Positions 54,868 through 63,621 of a stretch of DNA of 64,000 nucleotides are shown one piece after another; the stretch's first letter is position 1; every line of letters starts with the position of its first letter. The translations under genes were made by a program, and so were the position numbers. Source of the stretch: JADJSS01 sp964490845 (lineage in GTDB: Bacteria; Bacteroidota; Bacteroidia; Chitinophagales; JADIYW01); NCBI GenBank assembly GCA_964490845.1, contig CAZBED010000008.1, positions 1 through 64,000 on the forward strand, written 5' to 3'. The notes below the pieces were generated by a model. The model had not been told where the DNA came from. It worked only from the letters and a program-made list of their open reading frames with translations, and ran no database searches.

Positions 54868-56499
54868 ATGGTAACTTACCGTATCAAAAACCATACATTG
54901 AGACATTTACAAACAATTACTTTCGTATTCATTCTGTTCTTTTTTTTTGATAACAGGACATATGGGGAAGATTTACCTTGCGCCAATGAGCGTTTTCAGC
55001 AATTATTATTTAATGACCCGAAATATAAGGCCGATTTTGAGGCCGTGAATCAGGCGATAAGAGAAAATACAACTTCTCATAAGATAAACGGCAGCATTCT
55101 TGAAATTCCCGTAGTCGTGCATGTGTTACATTTAGGTGAGCCCGTCGGAACAGGAACGAATATATCCGATGAGCAGATTATTGACGCCGTTCGCGGAGCC
55201 AATGAACGCTGGAGACAACGAAACACGACCGAAGGAGTAGATATGGAAGTTCAGTTTTGCCTTGCACAAACTGACCCGAACGGAAACCCCACCAATGGTA
55301 TAGTACGGAAAGATGCCAGCGGCATTGCCCAATACAAAGATTATGGCATCAGCTATATCGGTGCGTTGGGACAACCGGGCTCCGACGAAGCCTATACCAA
55401 AAATTTCAGCAACTGGCCACATAGCTATGTTTACAATATCTGGGTGGTCAATAAGATTGCAGGCGGATGGGGCGGTTATGCCTTTTTTCCTTTTTCATTT
55501 AATTACCCGACGGACGGAGTCGTCATTGTTGCCAACTCCATCAAATACAGCAGTTCCACCCTCGCCCACGAACTTGGGCATGGCATGGGGCTCTTCCATA
55601 CCTTTCAGGGCGACGACAACGGCTGCCCCATAGATGGATTATGTGCCATCTTTGGTGACTGGGTTTGCGACACACCTCCACACCGGCAGCCGGATTGTGG
55701 TTCCAGCAGCTGCAACAACGGCACAAATGCCAACAATTCCTACAAGAATATCATGAGCTATTGCAGCAACAGGGTACTGTTTACTCAGGGGCAAAAAACA
55801 CGGTCTCGCGATATCATCGTCACTACTACCCGTAATGCCTTATTAAGTTCCGCGGCATGTACGCCTCCACCGTGTCTGACCACCTTTTCAGGCATAGACA
55901 ATCTCACCTGTAACGAAGCAGAAGCAGGAGTGAGAAAAGACACCCTGCTGAATGCTAGGGGATGTGACAGCATCATTACCACCACAACTACGCTTAGCCC
56001 CTCACCCATTGCTGATTTTTCCTATTCTGTTTCGGGAAATGAAGTAACGTTCACTAATTTGTCTGAAGATTTTAACACATTGCTTTGGGATTTCGGAGAT
56101 GATTCTGTTTCGGCAACTATTTCCCCTATACATATCTATTCTTCACCGGGAAACTATACCATTTCCTTATCAGCAAACAATAACTGTGCCTCCGATACAA
56201 CTTACAGGGAAATAGAAATAATCTTTACCACTAATACCATCAACACCACCAGTGCCCGTCCATCCGTTTATCCCAATCCAAACAATGGGATTTTTAATGT
56301 ACGGACTACGGTTTCTTCTGGTGATGAAACGTATTTACAATTATTCAACCAACTCGGACAGCTTATCTTTCAGCAGCAATTATTCCCCGGAAAAGAACAT
56401 ACGATTAGACCGGATGCAGCTCTCCCAAAGGGTACTTACCATTTAATGGTTCTGCAAAACGGAACCATATCAGGCCACTCGATTGTGAGTATTTTTTAA
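54868..56499 (+). CDS. secreted M43-type zinc metalloprotease with T9SS tail
   Basis: The product is 543 residues. A signal-like hydrophobic segment at ~14-30 is followed by a cytophagalysin/pappalysin (M43) domain (~75-330), with the zinc motif HELGHGMGLFH (His234, Glu235, His238, His244) and a downstream Met-turn SYCSN. Cys-rich segments follow. A PKD-like domain (~373-450, DFSYSVSGNEVTFTNLSE) and a type IX secretion C-terminal domain (~465-543, VYPNPNNGIFNV) end the protein. It is probably secreted to the cell surface or medium to degrade proteins. Confidence 0.88.
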   Translation: MVTYRIKNHTLRHLQTITFVFILFFFFDNRTYGEDLPCANERFQQLLFNDPKYKADFEAVNQAIRENTTSHKINGSILEIPVVVHVLHLGEPVGTGTNISDEQIIDAVRGANERWRQRNTTEGVDMEVQFCLAQTDPNGNPTNGIVRKDASGIAQYKDYGISYIGALGQPGSDEAYTKNFSNWPHSYVYNIWVVNKIAGGWGGYAFFPFSFNYPTDGVVIVANSIKYSSSTLAHELGHGMGLFHTFQGDDNGCPIDGLCAIFGDWVCDTPPHRQPDCGSSSCNNGTNANNSYKNIMSYCSNRVLFTQGQKTRSRDIIVTTTRNALLSSAACTPPPCLTTFSGIDNLTCNEAEAGVRKDTLLNARGCDSIITTTTTLSPSPIADFSYSVSGNEVTFTNLSEDFNTLLWDFGDDSVSATISPIHIYSSPGNYTISLSANNNCASDTTYREIEIIFTTNTINTTSARPSVYPNPNNGIFNVRTTVSSGDETYLQLFNQLGQLIFQQQLFPGKEHTIRPDAALPKGTYHLMVLQNGTISGHSIVSIF

Positions 56500-56839
56500 A
56501 CGCTCACAATTTACTTCATTAAGTAACTAATAAACTATTGGTTATTTTTTGATGTTCAATCCTTAGCACGAGGCGAAGAAAAATCTGTACGGCTTAAAAT
56601 TGTTGTGCAAACAGATAGTATAGGAATGTGTTGTTCTTTTTAAATCAATCTGAAAATAAATTACAAACGTTTATGATTAAACAATTTGCAGAAGTAAGAT
56701 TTTTCAAGCTGACGCCATTAGCGCCGGAAAAGTGCATTGGATTGAACTTGATTTTTTTGTTTCTTTTTTCATTAAGAAAAAAAGAAAATTAAATCCAGGT
56801 ATCAGTGTTTCAGGCTTCTCAGATTCAGCAAGAAATAAA
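56500..56839. other. gene-free stretch
   Basis: I see no gene that can be supported. One 39-codon frame (56673-56792) ends in a Leu/Phe-rich run with no signature. An A/T-rich imperfect hairpin, TTTCTTTTTTC near 56760 with GAAAAAAAGAAA near 56776, gives no clear role. Confidence 0.4.
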
Positions 56840-56867
56840 AAAATCCCAAACCTTGGTTCGGGATTTT
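56840..56867. terminator. intrinsic terminator, probably bidirectional
   Basis: AAAATCCC and AAC (56840-56851) pair with GTT and GGGATTTT (56856-56867) across one A-C mismatch, around a CTTG loop, with A/T-rich ends. It sits between the protease gene and the convergent aldehyde dehydrogenase. Confidence 0.7.
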
Positions 56868-56890
56868 ATGCATCTGGAAGATGGAAATAA

Positions 56891-58306
56891 TTACATCAAC
56901 CAGCTTATCAGTTTTTTAATCAGATTGGTACCGCTTTCTGTGTAAGGCGGGAATCGCTGCTTCAAATCACTCAACGTAGATTTTTTGAGAATGCCTTTCA
57001 AGTGGCTGAACATATCAAAGCTTAACTTGCCGTGGTATGCACCGATACCGCTTTCGCCAACACCGCCGAACGGCAATTCAAACTGCCCCACGTGCATCAG
57101 GCACTCATTGATGGAAGCGTTACCGGAAGAAGTTTCTGCCAGAATGCGCTCCTGATAAATTTTATCATCCGAGAAGATATACAATGCGAGTGGCTTATTA
57201 CGTGAATTGACAAACTGAATCGCTTCGTCTAAAGAATTGTATTCAATGATAGGCAGGATAGGGCCGAAAATTTCTCCCTGCATAATCGGGTCATCCGGCG
57301 ACACGCCGTCTATCAGTGTAGGTTCTATGTACAAATCGTTGATATCTGTTCTGCCACCCATCAGGATATTGCCTTTCTTCAGCAATTCGGATAAGCGCAA
57401 AAAATGTTTTTCATTGATGATGCGTCCCAGATCCGGGCTTTTCTGAGGGTCGTCGCCAAAAAACTCTTTAGTGGTTTTGGCAAACAGTTCCACAAATTTT
57501 TGTTTCACTTTTTTATCTACCAGCGCGTAATCCGGCGCCACACAGGTTTGTCCAGCATTGGTAAATTTACCCCATACCATACGTTTGATACCCCAATTCG
57601 TATTAAAGGTTTCATCCACAAAAAGCGGGCTTTTACCGCCCAGTTCCAGAGTTACAGGCGTCAGGTGTTTGGCGGCAGCCTGATAAATCTGGCGGCCAAC
57701 ATCCGGGCTGCCGGTAAAGAAGATATAATCGAACTTCTGTTCAAGCAGGGCATTGCTCTGCTCAATATTGGATAAAACCACTTTCAGATAAGCTTCGTCA
57801 AAATTTTCATTGATAATCTTCTCCAGGATTCTGGCGGTATTGTCCGACATTCTGGACGGGCGGAGGATACAGGTATTTCCGGCTGACATAGAACCGATAA
57901 CAGGCGCCAGTGCCAATTGAAAAGGATAATTCCACGGTGCAATAATATAGGTAACGCCATAAGGTTCTGCCTGTATCCAGGAAGAGCCTAACTGGTGAAA
58001 CAGCGGCGTCTTAACTTTTCTCGGTTTGGCAAGTGTGCGGATATCCTTTAAAGTGTGATCGATATCGGCCAGCAGGAACCCGATTTCTGTGCCATACGCC
58101 TCCATCGGAGATTTATTCAAATCCTTTTTCAGGGCATCCATGATAGCCTGCTCGTTATCTGCGATTAACTTTCTTAATTTTTTGAGTTGCTGAATCCTGA
58201 ATTCAATGTCTTTGGTTTTTCCGGTATTGAAAAAAGCCCTTTGTTTGTTCACCAAAGCCGCGGCGTCAAAAGCTGCATAAGTTTGGTTTTGAATATTTAC
58301 TGTCAT
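56891..58306 (-). CDS. aldehyde dehydrogenase (class 3 / fatty-aldehyde type)
   Basis: From the ATG at 58306 the product is 471 residues; a longer frame adds 12 residues that do not look native. The fold is ALDH: APWNYPFQLALAPVIG, FTGSPDVGRQI, the general base Glu221 in TLELGGKSP and the nucleophile Cys255 in NAGQTCVAPDY. The short length and N-terminal pattern resemble class 3 and fatty-aldehyde dehydrogenases. A C-terminal hydrophobic end, LIKKLISWLM, could associate with the membrane, as in FALDH. It oxidises aldehydes with NAD(P)+. Confidence 0.93.
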   Translation of the reverse strand: MTVNIQNQTYAAFDAAALVNKQRAFFNTGKTKDIEFRIQQLKKLRKLIADNEQAIMDALKKDLNKSPMEAYGTEIGFLLADIDHTLKDIRTLAKPRKVKTPLFHQLGSSWIQAEPYGVTYIIAPWNYPFQLALAPVIGSMSAGNTCILRPSRMSDNTARILEKIINENFDEAYLKVVLSNIEQSNALLEQKFDYIFFTGSPDVGRQIYQAAAKHLTPVTLELGGKSPLFVDETFNTNWGIKRMVWGKFTNAGQTCVAPDYALVDKKVKQKFVELFAKTTKEFFGDDPQKSPDLGRIINEKHFLRLSELLKKGNILMGGRTDINDLYIEPTLIDGVSPDDPIMQGEIFGPILPIIEYNSLDEAIQFVNSRNKPLALYIFSDDKIYQERILAETSSGNASINECLMHVGQFELPFGGVGESGIGAYHGKLSFDMFSHLKGILKKSTLSDLKQRFPPYTESGTNLIKKLISWLM

Positions 58307-58357
58307 AGTAGAAATTTTATAAGGATAATTAATGCTGTACATGGTAAATTTACAAAA

Positions 58358-58822
58358 TTATTTGTAGCTGATGCCTATCTTTTTATAAATAAAATGCAGC
58401 AGCCATGCCGGCCCGATTAATAAAAACTGCACATCTTCAAAAAAAGAGGGTTTCTGGCCTTCCAGTTTGTGCCCGATAAATTGCCCTATCCAGGCCAGCA
58501 CAAATACAACTCCCAGGATAATGGCGTAGTGAAGCCTGCCGAAGTAAATAAACAGCGCCGAGTTAAATGCCAGGCATAATGCGCCGGTAATGAGGAATCC
58601 GGCAAATAAGGGGATGGATAACCTAAAATAAAAAATGAGCGCCAGCGCATATACTATTATTCCAAAATTAATAGGGTCCATCACAGCCGGAACCGGTATA
58701 CACCAGAACAACCCGAGTACGGTAAAAAATATGACCGGAACGCAAATCCAGTGAATCAGTTTATTGGCAGGATTTTGATGATCCCTGCCGTACAGGCTCA
58801 GCCATTCATCTATTGTCTTCAT
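58358..58822 (-). CDS. DUF962 (Mpo1-like) membrane protein
   Basis: The product is 154 residues. The DUF962 opening is clear: WLSLYGRDHQNPANKLIHWICVPVIFFTVLGLFW. Several hydrophobic segments follow (~28-45, 52-70, 75-110), and GHKLEGQKPSFFEDVQFLLIGPAWLLHF ends the protein. The yeast relative Mpo1 is a dioxygenase in phytosphingosine breakdown using the conserved His residues; whether this one acts on lipids is unknown. It lies 51 bases before the aldehyde dehydrogenase, an attractive lipid-aldehyde pairing by inference. Confidence 0.88.
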   Translation of the reverse strand: MKTIDEWLSLYGRDHQNPANKLIHWICVPVIFFTVLGLFWCIPVPAVMDPINFGIIVYALALIFYFRLSIPLFAGFLITGALCLAFNSALFIYFGRLHYAIILGVVFVLAWIGQFIGHKLEGQKPSFFEDVQFLLIGPAWLLHFIYKKIGISYK

Positions 58823-58929
58823 TTAGTTAAAATTAAACCCAATTTACATATTTTTTCCTCATAGCGCCTTTATTTTGTATACAGGCATCTGAAAAAATTA
58901 ACACAAATAAAAAATAAGGAGGCTGAATG

Positions 58930-58959
58930 TTGGTTTTTTGCAAAGTTATCGTAACTTTG
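58930..58959 (+). promoter_or_regulatory. promoter for the lipoprotein at 58992
   Basis: TTG at 58930-58932, a 19-base spacer and TAACTTTG at 58952-58959 fit the consensus, 32 bases before the ATG. Confidence 0.7.
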
Positions 58960-58991
58960 AATACATTCATCACTAAAAAAACAAAACAAAA

Positions 58992-59546
58992 ATGAAATTC
59001 AAATTACTTATTTTTTCGTTCATTGCGATGGTTATCGCATCATTTTCTGTAGGGTGCGGAAAATCAGACTCTGTTAACGAGTGTACCGATTTCCCAAGAA
59101 ACGATACAGGTGCCCATGCCGTTTATATCAACGGTATTCCTCCTGGATTAAATATCCATGACTCTCTTCAGTCTAGCCAATCTGGTTTAACTCTAACTAT
59201 TACATCATTGGCTTTAGGCAGAAATCTGATAGGACATCAGGATTCAATTGATTGCAATAAAATAGCAATGGACTCCTTAATCATTGGTGACGGACCAACC
59301 GATACACTTAAAATTCCTACAACTTCATTACCTATCCCCGGTGGTTTTGTTAAAATCTGGAATGTACGTGCAGGCGGTACCGGTACTGTAACACCTACAG
59401 GTGTAACGACAAGCATTAAAATCAAAAGAGGTGAAACCAATATCAATGTTGGACCTCCGGGTTTCCCTATTACTTTAGATTTAAGAGATTTATCCGGTAA
59501 AAACCTTGAATTGAAAGGAAGCTTCAAAAGAGAAACTTTACCTTAA
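58992..59546 (+). CDS. hypothetical lipoprotein
   Basis: The product is 184 residues. The signal ends SFSVGC (Cys22), followed by GKSDSVNE. The mature part is β-rich, with GLTLTITSLALGRNL, GGFVKIWNVRAGGTGTVTPTG and TLDLRDLSGKNLELKG, suggesting a β-sandwich. I do not recognise the family. It is a single-gene unit with its own promoter and a strong terminator 20 bases downstream. Confidence 0.75.
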   Translation: MKFKLLIFSFIAMVIASFSVGCGKSDSVNECTDFPRNDTGAHAVYINGIPPGLNIHDSLQSSQSGLTLTITSLALGRNLIGHQDSIDCNKIAMDSLIIGDGPTDTLKIPTTSLPIPGGFVKIWNVRAGGTGTVTPTGVTTSIKIKRGETNINVGPPGFPITLDLRDLSGKNLELKGSFKRETLP

Positions 59547-59566
59547 TCATTCATCGTTCGATATAC

Positions 59567-59598
59567 AAAGTCAGGCCTCAGTGCCTGACTTTTTTTTT
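59567..59598 (+). terminator. intrinsic terminator
   Basis: AAAGTCAGGC (59567-59576) pairs with GCCTGACTTT (59583-59592) around CTCAGT, with nine Ts in a row at 59590-59598. Confidence 0.9.
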
Positions 59599-59761
59599 GC
59601 CGGTTACTCAATATCAACGTATTATTTAAAAAAAATATTTTCGCATGTATTCACGCAAATCAGGAGTATATGAAAAAAAACAATTGTTTTATGTCAAAAA
59701 ATATGAACGTTTCATTTCTACTTACATTAATTTAACATAAATTAGCACCCAAAATAAAAAA

Positions 59762-62182
59762 ATGAAGAAACTCTCGCTCGTACTCATTCTTTGTTCATCC
59801 ATTTCCCTTTTTGCCCAGAATGCCGTGCTCAAAGGAACCTTAAAAGATTCCAAATCCAATGAAACACTCATTGGTGTAAATGTTGCCGTCGAAAACAATA
59901 CAGCAGGCACCACCTCAGATGTGGACGGTAAATATGAATTATCACTGGCTCCCGGTAAATACAATATCATTTTCAGCTATGTAGGTTATGACAACATTAT
60001 AAAATCCGTTAACCTGAAGGCTAACCAGACAGAAAATCTGGATATCCTGATGGGAGAACTGCAGAGTATGCTGGATGAAGTGGTGGTGACCAGCAGTAAA
60101 TTTGAACGAAAAATCGGGGAAGAAAGTGTATCTATTGACATCATCAAACCGGTGACATTAGAAAAACAAAACCTGAACGACGTAAAAGATGTCTTGCAAC
60201 GCAGTACAGGCGTTACAGTTGTGGATGGCCAGGCGAATATCAGAGGAGGCTCAGGTTATTCGTACGGTGCCGGAACCCGTGTATTATTGCTGCTGGACGA
60301 TTTACCGATTCTGCAGGCGGATGCCGGCTTTCCAAGCTGGTCAGGCCTGCCTGTTGAAAACATCGGACAGATTGAAGTCATTAAAGGTGCGGCTTCCGCT
60401 TTATACGGTACTTCTGCTATGAACGGAATTATCAATGTTCGTTCGGCTTACCCGACTTCCAAACCTTATGCAAAATTTTCCGTGTTTGGCTCTGTAGCAG
60501 ATAACCCGAATACCAATGACTACATTTATAACGACACTACACAAACCCTGACTAAAATAAAAGTGGATAAACAATGGTGGAAACAGGACAGTATTACGCT
60601 GTTAAAAAGCTCCAATGCTTTATTAGGAGGCAAAGATACCACCATAAAGAATGATTACAGAACCCGACCGTATGATATGGGATTTTCTTTTGCATACAGG
60701 GAAAAAGTAAAAAATCTGGATATCGTGGCCGGCGGTATGTTTTTCAAGAATCAGCTACATAACTGGGGAGCTTTTGAAACCAGAGGCAGAGTGACTGTCA
60801 ATCTTCGTTACAGAATTAATGACAAGATGAGCGTGGGTATTAATACCAATATACAGGCAGGTAAAAGCCAGACCTTCTTTTTGTGGGGTGGCGAAGGAGT
60901 TTCAAAATACCTGCCGAGCGCCATCACCGGTGTTCCTACTGCTTCCCGTAGCTTCCGTGTCAGTATTGACCCGTTCTTCCGATATGCTGATACTAAAGGA
61001 AACAGTCATAAAGTATTGGTCAGGTTTGTACGAACCGCAATAGACAATTCCAACGAGCAAGATAACTCCAACAACTTCATTTACGGTGAATATCAGTATC
61101 AGCGCAAGATGGACAAATGGAACTTTGTAGTAACTACCGGAGCGGTAACCTCCTATGTGCGTTCCACTGCTCAGTTGTTCGGAGACACCATACATACCGG
61201 AAATAATGTCGCAGGATATTTCCAGTTGGATAAAAAATTCTTCAAGCGCCTGAACATCTCTTATGGCTTCCGTTTTGAAGCGAACCGCATTGATAAAGGC
61301 AAATGGGAGGTTAAACCCGTATCTCGTGTAGGTGTCAACGTACAGGCAGCTAAATACACTTTTATCCGTGCATCGTGGGGACAAGGCTATCGTTTCCCGA
61401 CTATCGCAGAGAAGTTTACTGAAACTACATTGGGTGATGGCGGATTAAGTATTTACCCGAATAGAAACCTTACATCGGAAACAGGTATGAGTGCCGAATT
61501 GGGTATCAAACAAGGTATCAAGATGGGTAAGTACCTGAGAGCGTTTTTAGATGTAGCTGCATTTTATACAGAATACAAGAACATGATGGAATTTAACCTG
61601 GTAAGTACACCTGGCTTTGGTTTCCAAGCTAATAACGTAACCAGCAAAACAAGAATTTACGGCGTGGAAGCCTCTATCGGCGGTGAAGGTAAATTATTCG
61701 GCAAATTCCCATCCACACTGAACTTAGGCTATACGTATATTATGCCACAGTACGTAAATTACGATGAGAACAGTGAAGAATACAAAGATATTGCCACTTT
61801 CAATATTTTAAAATACAGAATTCAGCACCAGTTTATCGGAGTGTGGGATGTAGATTTCAAAGGCTTCACCTTTGGCGTTACAGCACAATATTTTAGCTTT
61901 ATGGAAAATGTGGACGCTATATTTCCTTTTATTTTACAAAGCTATAACTCCTATCGCGCCTCTCATTTGAAAAAAGGATCTTCCCTCACAGATGCAAGAC
62001 CGAAATTCAACGGAGACTTTGTGGCTGATATTCGCGCAGGTTATCACTTCTCTAAAGACAACAGAGAATTTAATTTTTCTTTTGTGGTTAAAAACGTTGC
62101 AAACAGGGAATATTCCCTTCGTCCAACCTTGCTGGAAGCTCCCCGCACCTATGGTTTCCGCATGGACATGACATTTAATTAA
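59762..62182 (+). CDS. TonB-dependent outer-membrane receptor (second)
   Basis: The product is 806 residues. A signal peptide ends near residue 19 (SLFAQ). A carboxypeptidase-regulatory-like domain (~22-105) has LKGTLKDSKSNETLIGVNV and GKYELSLAPGKYNIIFSYVGY. The plug (~115-235) has DVKDVLQRSTGVTV, ANIRGGSGYSYG and EVIKGAASALYGTSAMNGIINV. The β-barrel ends with a terminal Phe pair-type strand, YGFRMDMTFN. It resembles vitamin B12 or iron-siderophore receptors more than SusC, and no SusD gene follows. The ligand is unknown. Confidence 0.93.
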   Translation: MKKLSLVLILCSSISLFAQNAVLKGTLKDSKSNETLIGVNVAVENNTAGTTSDVDGKYELSLAPGKYNIIFSYVGYDNIIKSVNLKANQTENLDILMGELQSMLDEVVVTSSKFERKIGEESVSIDIIKPVTLEKQNLNDVKDVLQRSTGVTVVDGQANIRGGSGYSYGAGTRVLLLLDDLPILQADAGFPSWSGLPVENIGQIEVIKGAASALYGTSAMNGIINVRSAYPTSKPYAKFSVFGSVADNPNTNDYIYNDTTQTLTKIKVDKQWWKQDSITLLKSSNALLGGKDTTIKNDYRTRPYDMGFSFAYREKVKNLDIVAGGMFFKNQLHNWGAFETRGRVTVNLRYRINDKMSVGINTNIQAGKSQTFFLWGGEGVSKYLPSAITGVPTASRSFRVSIDPFFRYADTKGNSHKVLVRFVRTAIDNSNEQDNSNNFIYGEYQYQRKMDKWNFVVTTGAVTSYVRSTAQLFGDTIHTGNNVAGYFQLDKKFFKRLNISYGFRFEANRIDKGKWEVKPVSRVGVNVQAAKYTFIRASWGQGYRFPTIAEKFTETTLGDGGLSIYPNRNLTSETGMSAELGIKQGIKMGKYLRAFLDVAAFYTEYKNMMEFNLVSTPGFGFQANNVTSKTRIYGVEASIGGEGKLFGKFPSTLNLGYTYIMPQYVNYDENSEEYKDIATFNILKYRIQHQFIGVWDVDFKGFTFGVTAQYFSFMENVDAIFPFILQSYNSYRASHLKKGSSLTDARPKFNGDFVADIRAGYHFSKDNREFNFSFVVKNVANREYSLRPTLLEAPRTYGFRMDMTFN

Positions 62183-62204
62183 AAAATTATTGAATATACT
62201 CATT

Positions 62205-62235
62205 AAAAAATCCTCTCCTTTCGGGAGGATTTTTT
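62205..62235 (+). terminator. intrinsic terminator after the receptor
   Basis: AAAAAATCCTC (62205-62215) pairs with GAGGATTTTTT (62225-62235); the intervening TCCTTTCGG may pair partly. It stops just before the next ATG at 62247. Confidence 0.82.
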
Positions 62236-62246
62236 AATTTTAGGAT

Positions 62247-63446
62247 ATGACTCCTCCTACTTACTCCTATTACAATCCTCTTTTTAAAAATTTACAGTTG
62301 CCGCTTGCTTATTGCGACCTGGATTTATTAGATAAAAATATTCAGGCCATCGCACAGCGGGCCACGGGTAACCATAAAACAATTCGCGTTGCCTCCAAGT
62401 CAGTGCGTTGTACCTATGTCTTAAAAAGAATACTGGATGCCAACCCCATTTATCAGGGTATTATGTGCTACTCCGGAAGAGAAGCGCTTTTTTTGTCAGT
62501 ACAAGGGTTTGACAATCTATTGCTGGGTTACCCGATTGTCAACAAGGCAGAAATTCAGGACATCTGCATGGCTACAAAAAACGGCAAAAAAATTATCCTT
62601 ATGGTGGATTGCGAAGAGCATTTAAAGCAGATAGATGCGATAGCTGCGCAGTTAGAAGTAGTTCAACCCGTTTGCATCGATATGGACATGTCCACGGATT
62701 TCCCGGGACTTCATTTCGGAGTATTGCGCTCACCCATTACGACTGTTCAGAAAGGAAAAGAATTAGCGGATTGTTTTGATAAATACATGAATCTTTCGCT
62801 TACCGCCGTGATGGGGTATGAAGCACAGGTGGCAGGCCTTGGAGAAAAAAATCCGGCAAATGGCGTTAAAAATTATGTTATCCCGTTTTTGAAAAGAAAA
62901 TCCATCGCCGATTATTCCGCAAGACGCAAGGAAATTGTGGAATATATTAAATCAAAAAATCCTGCTTTGGAAATTGTCAATGCCGGTGGTACCGGCAGTA
63001 TCGAAAGCAGTAAAGAGGAAGAATGGGTGACAGAAATCACGGTAGGTTCCGGATTCTTCTCCCCTGCCTTATTCGACTATTACAAAGACTTTAAACATTT
63101 ACCGGCGGCAGGTTTTGCCGTTCAGATTGTACGCAAACCTAAACCGGGATTTTATACCTGCCTGGGCGGGGGATATATTGCCAGTGGTGCTACAGGCCCA
63201 GATAAACAGCCCAAACCTTACCTGCCGGAAGGCGTTGAGCTTACCGTCAACGAGGGCACCGGCGAAGTGCAGACACCGTTTGAATACAAAGGCACGGACC
63301 CTATTGATATCGGTGATGCCATTTTGTTCAGGCACAGCAAAGCCGGTGAATTGTGTGAACGCTTCAACGAACTGCATCTCATCTCCGGCGGAAAAATAAT
63401 CGAAAAAGTACCAACCTATCGCGGACAAGGTCAATGTTTTTTGTAA
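62247..63446 (+). CDS. D-threonine aldolase-like PLP enzyme
   Basis: The product is 399 residues of the alanine racemase N-domain fold (type III PLP) with the D-threonine aldolase C-domain. LAYCDLDLLDKNIQ opens the barrel and VASKSVRC carries the PLP lysine. GGTGS binds phosphate, and the C-terminal RHSKAGELC pattern supplies metal-type His and Cys ligands. D-threonine aldolases split D-β-hydroxy amino acids into glycine and an aldehyde. Other members are racemase-like, so the substrate is uncertain. The start is only 11 bases after a terminator, so its promoter is unclear. Confidence 0.88.
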   Translation: MTPPTYSYYNPLFKNLQLPLAYCDLDLLDKNIQAIAQRATGNHKTIRVASKSVRCTYVLKRILDANPIYQGIMCYSGREALFLSVQGFDNLLLGYPIVNKAEIQDICMATKNGKKIILMVDCEEHLKQIDAIAAQLEVVQPVCIDMDMSTDFPGLHFGVLRSPITTVQKGKELADCFDKYMNLSLTAVMGYEAQVAGLGEKNPANGVKNYVIPFLKRKSIADYSARRKEIVEYIKSKNPALEIVNAGGTGSIESSKEEEWVTEITVGSGFFSPALFDYYKDFKHLPAAGFAVQIVRKPKPGFYTCLGGGYIASGATGPDKQPKPYLPEGVELTVNEGTGEVQTPFEYKGTDPIDIGDAILFRHSKAGELCERFNELHLISGGKIIEKVPTYRGQGQCFL

Positions 63447-63621
63447 TCACCAGCCTATTTTTTTTTACAGGAAGAATAACTATAATTCCATAGTAAAAAA
63501 CACACCGGATTTTCTCCTAACTTAAATAAATGTTAGATTTTTAATTTTCTAACTATTTTCTGTTACCTGCATTTTTTTTATCCCCATTTATCGGTATATT
63601 AGTCGTCTAATTTAGTAAACA

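Noticed and set aside
56673..56792. 39-residue plus-strand ORF
   Set aside because: The Leu/Phe-rich end comes from an A/T-rich hairpin. No start signal, promoter or family supports it.
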